A program made the position numbers and the translations under genes. From the NCBI RefSeq assembly GCF_010548375.1, contig NZ_JAAGLY010000005.1, positions 1-64,000 of the forward strand: a DNA stretch of 64,000 nucleotides. The letters are read 5' to 3'. A model generated the notes under the pieces. The model had not been told where the DNA came from. It ran no database searches and saw nothing but the letters and a program-made list of their open reading frames with translations. Below, piece by piece: positions 50,452 to 59,022 of this stretch (position 1 is its first letter; each line of letters begins with the position of its first letter). This stretch comes from Streptomyces sp. SID13726. Its GTDB lineage: Bacteria > Actinomycetota > Actinomycetes > Streptomycetales > Streptomycetaceae.

Positions 50452-50657
50452 GGCTCACGTCGAGGGACCGACGGGCCGGGCGACCGGAGTGCTTCGCCGG
50501 ACCGCGGTGCGGCAGATGCAGGTGGCTGTGTGGCGGGTACAGGCGACCGTGTGATGTGTGCAGGTGGCTCGGAACCGACGGCGGTTCCGGGCCACTTCGT
50601 TATTCACAGCTTCTTCCGATGTTCCTGCCAGGATCTCGGCCTCTACGGTCCCTGGGC

Positions 50658-51554
50658 ATGACGGACACTCAAGAAACCGACAGCACAGGGAAGTTGACGC
50701 GGCGCAAGGCCGTCGCGGTGGGCGCGGGAGCGGTCGCGGCGGTCGGGCTGGGGGCCGGTGCCGCGGGCGCCCTGACCGCGGGGAGAAAGCCGAAGCCCGC
50801 GGCCGGGGCCTGCTACAAGCTCACCTCGGAGACCACCGAGGGGCCCTATTACATCGACGCCGACAAGCTCCGCCGGGACATCACCGAGGACCGCGAGGGC
50901 ATCCCGCTCCTCCTCGACCTCAGGGTGATCGACTCCGAGACGTGCAGACCGATCAGGAACGCGGCCGTCGACATCTGGCACTGCGACGCGGTCGGCGTCT
51001 ATTCCGGCTACGAGTCCCAGGGCAACGGCGGCGGAGGCGGAGGGCCCGCGCCCACCGGGGCGCCGACCGACGTACCTACCGACGTACCTACCGACGCCCC
51101 CACCGGGACCCCCACCGGCCCTCCCCCGGGCGGCGGTCACCAGGAACCCACCGACGACACCCGCTATCTGCGCGGCACCTGGCGCACCGACCGGCACGGT
51201 CACGTCGGCTTCCGGACCGTCTTCCCGGGCTGGTACCGGGGCCGTTGTGTGCACATCCACGTCAAGGTGCACGTGGACGGTGAGTGGACGGACGCCGGGT
51301 ACGAGGGCGGCCACGCCTGCCACACCGGCCAGTTCTTCTTCGACGAGGAGTCCGTCCTGGCCTCGGCGGAGCTGGAGCCGTACGCGTCCAACGAGGCCGA
51401 GCGCACCACGCTCACCGAGGACACGATCTACGACCAGAGCGGGGTCACGGGCGGGCTGCTCCGGCTGAGGTATCGCAAGGGCGACATCGGCAGGGGTGTG
51501 CGCGGGTCGATCACGGTCGGGGTGGATCCGGAAGCGACGAACGACGGTTCGTAA
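50658..51554 (+). CDS. Tat-exported intradiol ring-cleavage dioxygenase-like protein, copy 1
   Basis: A 298-aa exported protein. A twin-arginine signal (LTRRKAVAVGAG, Ala/Gly-rich core) covers about residues 1-45. The intradiol dioxygenase fold shows the strand YKLTSETTEGPYYIDADKLR, NAAVDIWHCDAVGVYSGYES with candidate Tyr ligands, and VHIHVKVHV with the Fe-binding His pair. Between the Tyr and His parts lies an inserted Gly/Pro/Thr-rich linker (PTDVPTDVPTDAPTGTPTG). The family uses Fe(III) to split catechol-type rings; extracellular members may act on lignin-like aromatics. Paralogous to 53045-54004. Confidence 0.88.
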   Translation: MTDTQETDSTGKLTRRKAVAVGAGAVAAVGLGAGAAGALTAGRKPKPAAGACYKLTSETTEGPYYIDADKLRRDITEDREGIPLLLDLRVIDSETCRPIRNAAVDIWHCDAVGVYSGYESQGNGGGGGGPAPTGAPTDVPTDVPTDAPTGTPTGPPPGGGHQEPTDDTRYLRGTWRTDRHGHVGFRTVFPGWYRGRCVHIHVKVHVDGEWTDAGYEGGHACHTGQFFFDEESVLASAELEPYASNEAERTTLTEDTIYDQSGVTGGLLRLRYRKGDIGRGVRGSITVGVDPEATNDGS

Positions 51555-51588
51555 GAGCACCGGCTCGTAAAGGCGTCCTCCATCGATA

Positions 51589-51688
51589 GTTCACATATAT
51601 GGCCATCCGTCAGCCCATTGACCCGGACGATTGCCATCCGTAGCGTTCTCCGGGCTCAAGTACGTGATGCATGGTCATGTATGTGAAC
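51589..51688. promoter_or_regulatory. Control region of the MFS permease gene with 16-bp inverted repeats
   Basis: GTTCACATATATGGCC (51589-51604) and GGTCATGTATGTGAAC (51673-51688) are inverted copies matching at 14 of 16 positions. GCCATCCGT occurs twice between them (51602-51610, 51635-51643). The pattern suggests a looping repressor acting on the permease and perhaps the dioxygenases. Confidence 0.55.
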
Positions 51689-51703
51689 GTCGAGGAGACA
51701 ACG

Positions 51704-53014
51704 ATGTCAGCCGAGAGCCGCGCCGTCGGCAAGTTCCTGCGCAGAATGATGCCGCTGCTGGTCCTGATGCTGCTGGTCAACAACCTGGACCGGACGAACA
51801 TCGGGTTCATCCAGGAGGACCTCCAGGCCGACGTCGGCGTCAGCGCGACCGCCTACGGTCTCGGCGCCGGGCTCTTCTTCATCGGGTACGCCCTCTTCGA
51901 GGTCCCCAGCAACATGCTGCTGGAACGCTTCGGCGCCCGGGTCTGGCTGACCCGCATCATGATCACCTGGGGCCTGGTGATCGTGGCGATGTGCTTCATC
52001 CACAACGTCACGATGTTCTACACCCTGCGCTTCCTGCTCGGCGTCGCCGAGGCCGGCTTCTTCCCCGGCGCCATGCTCTACATCACCCAGTGGCTGCCCG
52101 ACTCCAGCCGCGGCCGGGCCACCGCGATCTTCCTGGGCGGTTCGGCCGCCGCGGGCATCGTCACCGGCCCGATCACCGGCGCCCTGCTGGAGCTGCACGG
52201 AGCGGGCGGGATCGCCGGCTGGCGCTGGATGTTCGGCCTGGAGGGCACCTTCTCGGTGGTCGTCGGCATCGTCGCGGGCTTCTTCCTGGTCTCCCGGATC
52301 GAGGACGCCCGCTGGCTCGACGCCGACGAGAAGGCGGCCCTGCGCGCGGCCGTCTCCCAGGACGAGCGGGCCCGCAGCCACGCGCCCAAGGTCTCCCGCC
52401 TCAAGCTGCTGATCCACCCGCAGGTCCTGCTGCTGACCGGCGCCTTCTTCGCGATGACCCTCACCGGCTACGCGATCACCTTCTGGCTGCCGAGCCTGAT
52501 CGAGGAGATCGGCGGACTGTCCTCCTTCGAGGTCGGCGTCCTGTCGGCGATCCCCGCGGTCTGCTCCATGATCGCCATGTACTCGATGAGCCGCTTCACC
52601 GACCGCGCCCCCGACCGCCGCCCCTTCCTCGCGATCACGCTCGTCCTGTCCGCGATCGGCACCTACCTCGCCACCCTGGGCAACCCCTGGTTCGGGCTCG
52701 CGGCGATCACCCTCGCCGGTGTCGGCTCCAAGTGCGCGGCCACCCTGTTCTGGCCGATGGCCCAGTCCGGGCTCGACCTCAGGATCGCCGCGCCGGGCCT
52801 CGCGCTGGTCAACTCCATCGGCAACCTGGGCGGCTTCGTCTCGCCGTTCCTCTTCGGCTATCTCAAGGACACGACCGGCAGCACCAACGGCGGCCTCTAC
52901 ATCCTTACGGCGGCCTCGCTGCTCGCGGTGGTCGCCGCGAAGTACATCCGCGGCGCGCGGACCGCCGTAGAGCTGAAGGAGGCCACAGGAAGCCACAGTC
53001 CGCTCCCACGCTGA
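51704..53014 (+). CDS. MFS permease, anion:cation symporter (phthalate/hydroxyphenyl-type) family
   Basis: A 436-aa MFS transporter of the ACS family. LLVLMLLVNNLDRTNIGFIQ is the family helix 1 signature with the conserved D-R-x-N, and VPSNMLLERFGARVWLTRIM the loop 2-3 motif; GVAEAGFFPGAMLYITQWLP is the typical helix 4 segment. Members take up phthalate, hydroxyphenylacetate, glucarate or other organic anions. Its position between two aromatic-ring dioxygenase genes points to uptake of aromatic acids. ATG 51704 has a GAGGAGA site. Confidence 0.88.
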   Translation: MSAESRAVGKFLRRMMPLLVLMLLVNNLDRTNIGFIQEDLQADVGVSATAYGLGAGLFFIGYALFEVPSNMLLERFGARVWLTRIMITWGLVIVAMCFIHNVTMFYTLRFLLGVAEAGFFPGAMLYITQWLPDSSRGRATAIFLGGSAAAGIVTGPITGALLELHGAGGIAGWRWMFGLEGTFSVVVGIVAGFFLVSRIEDARWLDADEKAALRAAVSQDERARSHAPKVSRLKLLIHPQVLLLTGAFFAMTLTGYAITFWLPSLIEEIGGLSSFEVGVLSAIPAVCSMIAMYSMSRFTDRAPDRRPFLAITLVLSAIGTYLATLGNPWFGLAAITLAGVGSKCAATLFWPMAQSGLDLRIAAPGLALVNSIGNLGGFVSPFLFGYLKDTTGSTNGGLYILTAASLLAVVAAKYIRGARTAVELKEATGSHSPLPR

Positions 53015-53044
53015 GGACAGCCTTCTTACCTAACTTCCCTGTTC

Positions 53045-54004
53045 ATGACGGGAAACCAGCCGGAACACCAGCAGACGGCCCACGAGCCGAAACACAAGAA
53101 GGACCTGACGCGGCGCAAGGTCGTCGTGGCCGGAGCGGGCGCGGCCGTGGCGGTGGGCGCCGCCGGCACCCTCGCCGCGTCGGGTGCCTTCGCGGGCGAG
53201 AAGAGCACGGCAGCCTCGGCGAGCGGCACCTCCACCGCCGCCGGGACCTGCTACAAGCTCACCTCGGAGACCACCGAGGGCCCCTACTACATCGACGCCG
53301 ACAAGCTCCGCCGGGACATCACCGAGGACAAGGAGGGCATCCCCCTCACCCTCGCCCTCAAGGTGATCGACTCCGAGACCTGCAAGCCGCTGCGCAACGC
53401 GGCCGTCGACATCTGGCACTGCGACGCGCTCGGCCTCTACTCGGGCTACGAGAGCTTCTCCCAGGGCGGCGGCACCGCCCCCACCGACGCCCCCTCCGGC
53501 ACGCCGACGGACACCCCGTCCGGCACCCCGACCGGCGAACCCCCGTCCGGGGCGCCCTCCGGCGGCACCGGCGGTGGCGGCGGCCACGAGGAGCCGACCA
53601 GCGACACCCGCTATCTGCGCGGCACCTGGCGGACCGACAAGCACGGGCTGGTCACCTTCAAGACGATCTTCCCGGGCTGGTACCAGGGCCGTTGCGTGCA
53701 CATCCACACCAAGGTGCACGTCGGCGGCGAGTGGACCGACGCCGGCTACGAGGGCGGCACCACCTGCCACACCGGCCAGCTGTTCTTCGCCGAGGAGGCC
53801 GTCCTCGCCTCGGCCGAGGTCGAGCCGTACTCCACCAGCACCACCACCCGCACCACGCTCACCGAGGACACGATCTACGACCAGAGCGGCACCACGGGCG
53901 GCCTGCTCAAGCTGAAGTACCACAAGAAGGACATCGCCAAGGGCGTCCAGGCGTCCCTCACCCTGGGCGTCGACCCGGACGCGACGAACGAGGGCACGTC
54001 CTGA
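53045..54004 (+). CDS. Tat-exported intradiol dioxygenase-like protein, copy 2
   Basis: A 319-aa paralogue of 50658-51554, with long identical stretches such as CYKLTSETTEGPYYIDADKL and the same Tyr, His-x-His motifs (WHCDALGLYSGYES, VHIHTKVHV). The Tat signal is LTRRKVVVAGAGAAVAVGAA. The inserted Pro/Thr/Ser linker is longer (DAPSGTPTDTPSGTPTG) and ends in a Gly run. It starts 30 bp after the permease stop, so it is probably co-transcribed with it. A perfect terminator follows. The duplication with an MFS gene in between suggests an aromatic-degradation unit. Confidence 0.88.
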   Translation: MTGNQPEHQQTAHEPKHKKDLTRRKVVVAGAGAAVAVGAAGTLAASGAFAGEKSTAASASGTSTAAGTCYKLTSETTEGPYYIDADKLRRDITEDKEGIPLTLALKVIDSETCKPLRNAAVDIWHCDALGLYSGYESFSQGGGTAPTDAPSGTPTDTPSGTPTGEPPSGAPSGGTGGGGGHEEPTSDTRYLRGTWRTDKHGLVTFKTIFPGWYQGRCVHIHTKVHVGGEWTDAGYEGGTTCHTGQLFFAEEAVLASAEVEPYSTSTTTRTTLTEDTIYDQSGTTGGLLKLKYHKKDIAKGVQASLTLGVDPDATNEGTS

Positions 54005-54029
54005 CGTCGTAGCCCCGTGTTCGTGCGCA

Positions 54030-54063
54030 GAGGCGCCCGGGACCGCACGGTCCCGGGCGCCTC
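54030..54063 (+). terminator. Perfect 15-bp terminator after dioxygenase 2
   Basis: GAGGCGCCCGGGACC and its exact complement around a GCAC loop, 25 nt after the stop. Confidence 0.88.
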
Positions 54064-54223
54064 CGTCGGTGAACGGACCTGCTACGGGAGGCGGGTGCGG
54101 CCGTCATGGCGAGTCCATGGCCGCCGCACAGGTTCCTCGGTGCCTCCGCATAGTCCGGAGGCGTGTCATAGGGGTCATGAGGTCGTGTCGGCCTGCTGAC
54201 CTGCTGAGACGCTGGAGGAAGCG

Positions 54224-54991
54224 ATGGGGTTCATGGTGTTGCTCGCGCTGGTGCTGATCGCCGGTGCGGTCGCCGTGGTGGCGGCGCAGCGGCGGGCGGT
54301 GGGTGGGGTGGGGGTGGTGCCGAAGGTGCCAGTTGCCCCTGTCGCGCCCGTCGGTCCCGTCGCGCATACCGTTTCCGACCTCGACGCCCGGGCTGAGGCC
54401 GAGCGGTGGGTCGAGAGGCTCGGCGGGAGTCTGTCCACACTGGACTCGGGCGGTGACTCGGGCAGTGGCTCGGGCGGTGATGTCGGTGGCGGCAAGGCCG
54501 CCGGGCAGGCGCTGGCCGACGCGGAGGAGCGGTACCGGGCCGCGCGGGGGCAGCTCGCCGCCGCCGGTACGCCCGCGCAGTACGCGATGGTGACGCAGAC
54601 CGCGGTGGAGGGCCTCTACTACGTCCGCGGCGCCCGGATCGCGCTCGGGCTCTACCCCGGGCCCGCCCTTCCCGATCTCGGTACGGCCACCGTCACGGCC
54701 AGGGACGGCCGGGTAACGGTCGACGACCGGACGTACGCCGTCTCCGACCGGCCCGGCGGGGCGACCCCGTACTACTACCCGGGCGGGGTCGTGGGCGGAC
54801 GGCGGGTGCCCGGGGGCTGGTACAGCCGACCCTGGTGGAAGACGGCGCTGGTGGCGGGCGCGGCGGGGGCGGGCGGGATGCTGCTGGCCGACGCGCTGTT
54901 CGACGGGTTCCACCAACACGGGCCGGGCGGGGGCCTGTTCGGCGGACCGGGTGGATTCGGTGGACCGGGCGGGTTCGACGGGATCTTCTGA
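54224..54991 (+). CDS. Membrane-anchored Gly-rich protein of unknown function
   Basis: A 255-aa protein not assigned to a family with certainty. An N-terminal membrane helix (MGFMVLLALVLIAGAVAVVA) is followed by a V/A/P linker, a helical region (DLDARAEAERWVERLGGSL), a Gly/Ser tract, and a second helical part (LADAEERYRAARGQLAAAG). Near residue 205 a second hydrophobic segment (TALVAGAAGAGGMLLADALF) precedes a Gly/Phe-rich C-terminus (GGPGGFGGPGGF). This resembles actinomycete DUF1542-like secreted proteins, but I cannot confirm. Single gene between a dioxygenase and a pectate lyase. Confidence 0.75.
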   Translation: MGFMVLLALVLIAGAVAVVAAQRRAVGGVGVVPKVPVAPVAPVGPVAHTVSDLDARAEAERWVERLGGSLSTLDSGGDSGSGSGGDVGGGKAAGQALADAEERYRAARGQLAAAGTPAQYAMVTQTAVEGLYYVRGARIALGLYPGPALPDLGTATVTARDGRVTVDDRTYAVSDRPGGATPYYYPGGVVGGRRVPGGWYSRPWWKTALVAGAAGAGGMLLADALFDGFHQHGPGGGLFGGPGGFGGPGGFDGIF

Positions 54992-55152
54992 ACTCCGTCC
55001 CGCCGTAAGCCGACACGGGTTTGATCCACGGCAACTCATCCGGGACCGGCGGCGACTGAGGGGTCGTAAGCCTCTTCACGAGGGCTTCACAAGCCTCCAC
55101 GTGAGGGCTTCACAGACCGCTCCAGCTGTACGAACCCGTAAGGACGTTCCCT

Positions 55153-56511
55153 GTGGCCTCCCCCTCCCCCTCCCACCGCCGCTCCCTCCGCAAGCGCCGT
55201 ACCCTCGTCGTCTCCGCCGCCGTGGTGGCCGCGGGCGTCGGCGCCGGTGCCGTCGTGATGAACGCGAACGCCGGGACCGTGGACCTGTACCACCAGACGC
55301 TCGCCGCGAAGGACGGCTGGGCGTCGTCCGGTACCGGCACGACCGGCGGCACCAAGGCCGACTCGGCGCACACCTTCACCGTCGCCGACCGGGCGCAGTT
55401 GGTGAAGGCGCTCGGGTCCGCGTCCGACACCACCCCGCGGATCATCCGGATCAAGGGCACCATCGACGCCAACACGGACGCCGCCGGCAAGAAGCTGACG
55501 TGCGCCAACTACGCGTCGGGGACCGGCTATTCGCTGACGTCGTACCTGAAGGCGTACGACCCCGCGGTGTACGGCCGCTCGAAGCTGCCGTCGGGCACGC
55601 AGGAGAAGGCGCGGGCCGCGGCGCAGGCCAAGCAGGCGAAGAACATCGTGTTCAAGGTGCCGGCCAACACCACGATCGTGGGCGTGCCGGGCACGAAGGC
55701 CGGGATCTCCGGCGGGATGCTCCAGATCCAGAACGTCGACAACGTCATCGTCCGCAACCTCTCCTTCGCCGCGACCGAGGACTGCTTCCCGCAGTGGGAC
55801 CCGACGGACGGCGACGACGGCAACTGGAACTCCAACTACGACTCCGTGACGCTGCGCGGCGCGACCCATGTCTGGGCGGACCACAACACGTTCACGGACG
55901 CGCCGCACCTGGACTCCGCGAACCCGAAGTACTACGGCCGCGAGTACCAGATCCACGACGGGGCGCTGGACATCACCAAGAGCTCCGACCTGGTGACCGT
56001 CTCCCGCAACCAGTTCACCAACCACGACAAGACGATGCTGATCGGCAGCAGCGACAGCGAGCCGAGCGGCAAGCTGCGGGTCTCGATCCACCACAACGTC
56101 TGGAAGGGCATAGTCCAGCGCGCCCCGCTGGCCCGCGTCGGCCAGATCCACATCTACGACAACTACTACGACGTCACGGCCCTCAACGGCTACGCGGTGC
56201 AGTACAGCATCAACTCCCGTGCCAAGGCCCAGGTCGTCGCCGCGAACAACTACTGGAAGGTGCCGTCCTCCGTGAAGGTCGCGAGGCTCCTCTCCGGCGA
56301 CGGCACCGGCGCGATCAAGGGCTCCGGCAACCTGGTCAACGGCACGGCGACGGACCTGGTCGCCGCCTACAACGCCGCGTCGTCGAAGGACCTGAAGACG
56401 ACGGTGAACTGGACCCCGACCCTGACGGCGGGCCTGGAGACCTCGGCTTCCGTCGTGAAGAACCTGCCGACGTCGCTGGCGACGACCACGGGGGCCGGAG
56501 TGCTCTCCTAG
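55153..56511 (+). CDS. Secreted pectate lyase, polysaccharide lyase family 1
   Basis: A 452-aa extracellular beta-helix lyase. The signal peptide spans residues 1-40 (RRSLRKRRTLVVSAAVV, ending ANA-G). PL1 hallmarks include VIVRNLSFAATEDCFPQWDP, the substrate/Ca-binding NSNYDSVTLRGATHVWADHN and the catalytic-region FTDAPHLDS with the later HHNVWKGIVQRAPLAR carrying the catalytic Arg. It cleaves polygalacturonate by beta-elimination with Ca2+. GTG 55153 follows an AAGGAC site. Its stop overlaps the first of three 11-bp repeats. Confidence 0.92.
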   Translation: MASPSPSHRRSLRKRRTLVVSAAVVAAGVGAGAVVMNANAGTVDLYHQTLAAKDGWASSGTGTTGGTKADSAHTFTVADRAQLVKALGSASDTTPRIIRIKGTIDANTDAAGKKLTCANYASGTGYSLTSYLKAYDPAVYGRSKLPSGTQEKARAAAQAKQAKNIVFKVPANTTIVGVPGTKAGISGGMLQIQNVDNVIVRNLSFAATEDCFPQWDPTDGDDGNWNSNYDSVTLRGATHVWADHNTFTDAPHLDSANPKYYGREYQIHDGALDITKSSDLVTVSRNQFTNHDKTMLIGSSDSEPSGKLRVSIHHNVWKGIVQRAPLARVGQIHIYDNYYDVTALNGYAVQYSINSRAKAQVVAANNYWKVPSSVKVARLLSGDGTGAIKGSGNLVNGTATDLVAAYNAASSKDLKTTVNWTPTLTAGLETSASVVKNLPTSLATTTGAGVLS

Positions 56512-56541
56512 CTCACGTGCAGCTCACGTGCAGCTCACGTG
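56511..56541. repeat. Three 11-bp tandem repeats spanning two convergent stop codons
   Basis: GCTCACGTGCA is repeated three times (last copy lacks the final bases). The pectate lyase TAG abuts the first unit and the TGA of the convergent gene (56535-56537) is inside the third. Each unit contains the palindrome CACGTG. Confidence 0.85.
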
Positions 56542-57011
56542 TCGTAGGTCCCGTCCCACGGCTCCGCGAAGGCGAGGCGGTCCGGGTACAGCTCGGCCCA
56601 CTGCTCGCCCTCGTCCTCGCGGAGGACCAGGCCGAAGAGGACGCCTTCGTGGGTCACCTGGAAGGGGCGGATCGCGATGTCCGTGTAGGAGCGGCGCGGA
56701 AGGCTGCGGAGCAGGGTCGCGCGGTGCACCTGGGCGCGGGTGAGGGGAGAGGCGTCACCCTCGGGGTTGCGCTTCTGCTCCGCCCAGGTACCGGCGCACC
56801 AGATGTCCGAGTCGCGGTAATTGCCGTCCGCGTCGAAGGTGTGCAGAACCGCGTAGAGGCGTTTCTGCTCTTCCCAGCCTTCCTCAAGGTGGAACCCCTC
56901 GGGAAAGGCATACGTGATCGACGCCAGGAACTGACCCTCCGCATACCGCCCGATCGTCTCGGTGCGGTGCTGCGGCTCGTACGCGACAGGAATGACCCCG
57001 GGCACTGCCAT
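56535..57011 (-). CDS. 158-aa protein of unknown function
   Basis: Not recognised. The protein is acidic, about 158 aa, without signal peptide or membrane helix. It is rich in aromatic residues (YAEGQFLASITYAFPEGFHL, DIWCAGTWAEQKRNPEG) and has a mixed alpha/beta look with a C-terminal GLVLREDEGEQWAELYPDRL strand-helix. ATG 57011 is chosen because similarity to coding bias starts there; GTG/ATG codons further upstream add a Pro/Arg-rich leader. No close operon partner; the next gene upstream is 126 bp away. Confidence 0.72.
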   Translation of the reverse strand: MAVPGVIPVAYEPQHRTETIGRYAEGQFLASITYAFPEGFHLEEGWEEQKRLYAVLHTFDADGNYRDSDIWCAGTWAEQKRNPEGDASPLTRAQVHRATLLRSLPRRSYTDIAIRPFQVTHEGVLFGLVLREDEGEQWAELYPDRLAFAEPWDGTYDT

Positions 57012-57137
57012 GGCGCAAACCATACGTCTTGGCGGGGACACGGCGATGCCCGGGTCGGTATCCGGACCACTCGGGGGGAGCTTTCGAAGCAGTCGTGACA
57101 GAGCTGATGGACTTGCTGGCTTCGCCCGGCCGCACGA

Positions 57138-58070
57138 CTACGGTTCGAGTGGTAGAGCCGCCTGCTCGGCAGCCGGACCGAGGTACGTGTACCCGGAGGA
57201 CCGCGCGATGCCCAGGGAGTCCAGCTGCTGCCGGAACCGGACCCGGAAGTGGACGTTGTCTCCGAGCCCGGGACGCATGCGCAGCAGTTCTTCGGGATCC
57301 TCGAAATGGACCTCGTACGCGAGCGAGTTCTTGGCCGTACCTGTTTTGACCTTCACCACACCGCTTTCCCGGAGTTCGGTGATGCGCCCGGAGACGATCA
57401 TCTCCTGGTCGCGGTCCCTGGTCTCCCTGAGCCGCTTCACATAGCTCCTGCCACGCGCGGTCAGGTGGGCGCGGCGCAGGCTGCCGTCGGCGCAGTACCA
57501 GGTGACGCCCAGGTCGAGCGCATACTTGCCAAGAGCCCGGGACACGGATTCGAGCGCGTCGAAGAGCTTCGTCCACTCCCGGATGTCCCGCTCCGACTCC
57601 AGAGCGTCGAGGAGCAGGGTGAGAGTGCCGAGGCCGGAGGCCGCGGCGGACGTGGCGGGTACGCGAAGGGCGTCGGGGTGCGAGGACTCGACGGGAGTGA
57701 GGACAGGTCGGGCGTGGATGACGGTGCTGCCTGCCGAGATTCCGGTGAGTTCCAGCTGTACCGGCGTACCTGCTGCTTCCGAGACCAGCTTTTCCACGGG
57801 CTCGAGCAGTGCGTCGCCCCACTCGAAGCGGAGAGTACCGCCGTCGGTGTCCGGTCCGGTCAGGCGGAGCTGAAGTTCCTCTTCGAGCTGAGCGTCCGGC
57901 GCGTACTCCCGTGCCGCGGCCAGCCGGCTCGCGCGGTGGTCGGCCTCGATCTCCTCGTCGTCCCTCTCCTCCGTGCCCAGTGATTCCAGGAGCTGGGCGG
58001 CACGTCGGGATTCGGCGGGATCGTCTTCCTGGAGCGCGCGCCTGCGGTCGCGCCAGCTGTCGCCGGTCAC
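57138..58070 (-). CDS. 310-aa protein of unknown function coupled to a DUF6932 protein
   Basis: No family recognised. The N-terminal third is charged and helical (RRAAQLLESLGTEERDDEEI). A central domain (about 95-215) has a DALESERDIREWTKLFDALE helix pair; the last ~90 residues are beta-rich (MIVSGRITELRESGVVKVKT; DNVHFRVRFRQQLDSLG) and look like a small OB- or SH3-like barrel. GTG 58070 overlaps the upstream stop by GTGA, so expression is coupled to the NTase-like protein. The pair could be a toxin-antitoxin or defence unit; that is inference only. Confidence 0.72.
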   Translation of the reverse strand: MTGDSWRDRRRALQEDDPAESRRAAQLLESLGTEERDDEEIEADHRASRLAAAREYAPDAQLEEELQLRLTGPDTDGGTLRFEWGDALLEPVEKLVSEAAGTPVQLELTGISAGSTVIHARPVLTPVESSHPDALRVPATSAAASGLGTLTLLLDALESERDIREWTKLFDALESVSRALGKYALDLGVTWYCADGSLRRAHLTARGRSYVKRLRETRDRDQEMIVSGRITELRESGVVKVKTGTAKNSLAYEVHFEDPEELLRMRPGLGDNVHFRVRFRQQLDSLGIARSSGYTYLGPAAEQAALPLEP

Positions 58071-58651
58071 AGTCGCACCTCCAGGTAGCCGCGTGCCGGG
58101 GCGGCACTGTCCTCTGACGGTGAGCGGTCTTCTGCGTCCGGCAGCCGACAGCGCTGCCACCAGTCGTCCCACACACCTCGTTCTGTGAAGTATGTCCGTT
58201 CGTCCGGAGTGAAGCGCTCCGGCTCGAAGACATGCGGAACGGGCCGGTACCCGATGCGCAGCGGCGAGACGCCGAACTTCTCCCGCATTCTGGACCGGCT
58301 CTGGAAGGCGGAGGTCAGCCATTTCGAACCCGCCTTCCCTCTTACGGCACGTTCGGCACGGGTGTCGATGAGCAGTGTGACGTCAATGTTCGCCGGGTCG
58401 AGTTTGGCACTGACGAAGCTGCCGCCGAGCCACAGGCTGTGGATGAGCGGTAGGCCGCCGAGGGCGTCTGCGTAGGCGTCCTCCAAGGTGAGGAACCGGT
58501 CGAGGTAGTCGTGCAGGCCGTCCCACAGCCGGGTACGGGTCCGGGAGTCCTCGAATTGGGGAGCGCTGACCAGCAGGGACTCCGCCTCGTCGAAGGAGAC
58601 GGAGTATCGGCCCAGAGGGAGGAAACCGTTTTTGGCGAAGGAGGGCGACAC
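58067..58651 (-). CDS. DUF6932-like nucleotidyltransferase-fold protein
   Basis: A 194-aa protein of the DUF6932 type, resembling minimal nucleotidyltransferases. The segment LWLGGSFVSAKLDPANIDVT matches the NTase pattern GGS...DxD, but the first metal Asp is replaced by Asn (N-I-D). The N-terminus (FAKNGFLPLGRYSVSFDEAE) is typical of DUF6932. GTG 58651 is the start; the downstream gene is coupled by GTGA. If the metal site is weakened, the protein may bind nucleotide without catalysis. Defence or toxin-antitoxin association is known for some relatives. Confidence 0.75.
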   Translation of the reverse strand: MSPSFAKNGFLPLGRYSVSFDEAESLLVSAPQFEDSRTRTRLWDGLHDYLDRFLTLEDAYADALGGLPLIHSLWLGGSFVSAKLDPANIDVTLLIDTRAERAVRGKAGSKWLTSAFQSRSRMREKFGVSPLRIGYRPVPHVFEPERFTPDERTYFTERGVWDDWWQRCRLPDAEDRSPSEDSAAPARGYLEVRL

Positions 58652-58764
58652 GCAAGGTCCTGTCCGACGAAAGGGAGATTCATCCTGCCTGGTCGGCTTT
58701 GCAGCTGTGGATGGATTTCAGGAAAAAGGTCCCAAAGGCTGCGGACCGTGGGGTGCGCGCGGGC

Positions 58765-59022
58765 TCAGAATCCCAAGTACGTGATCTGGACGATGAACAC
58801 GCGCTCGCTGCGCACGACGACCTGATACGTGAACATTCCGCCTGGAACGATGACATCGCCGCCCCTTGGGTCGCCGCCTTGGTGAGCCCGGCCGTGGATA
58901 TGGACCGCCTCGGCGGCTCTGACCAGTTCGTCCGCCTTGCTTGCCACCTTGGCGAGGAACTCGGCGGGCGCGGTACGGGCGACCTCCTCTGCTCCGAAGG
59001 CGTACTCCCACTTCCAGCTCAA
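58765..59022 (-). CDS. RelE/ParE-fold toxin-like protein
   Basis: An 85-aa protein. A starting strand (SWKWEYAFG), two helices (EEVARTAPAEFLAKVASKAD, LVRAAEAVHIHG) and three closing strands (GDVIVPGGMFTYQVVVRSE, RVFIVQITYLGF) give the RelE/ParE topology. The catalytic residues of RelE cannot be assigned with confidence. It starts at TTG 59022 within the stop of the DUF6247-like gene (TTGA overlap), a coupling found in toxin-antitoxin pairs. It is too short for the frame to be obvious unless the TTG is accepted. Confidence 0.68.
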   Translation of the reverse strand: MSWKWEYAFGAEEVARTAPAEFLAKVASKADELVRAAEAVHIHGRAHQGGDPRGGDVIVPGGMFTYQVVVRSERVFIVQITYLGF

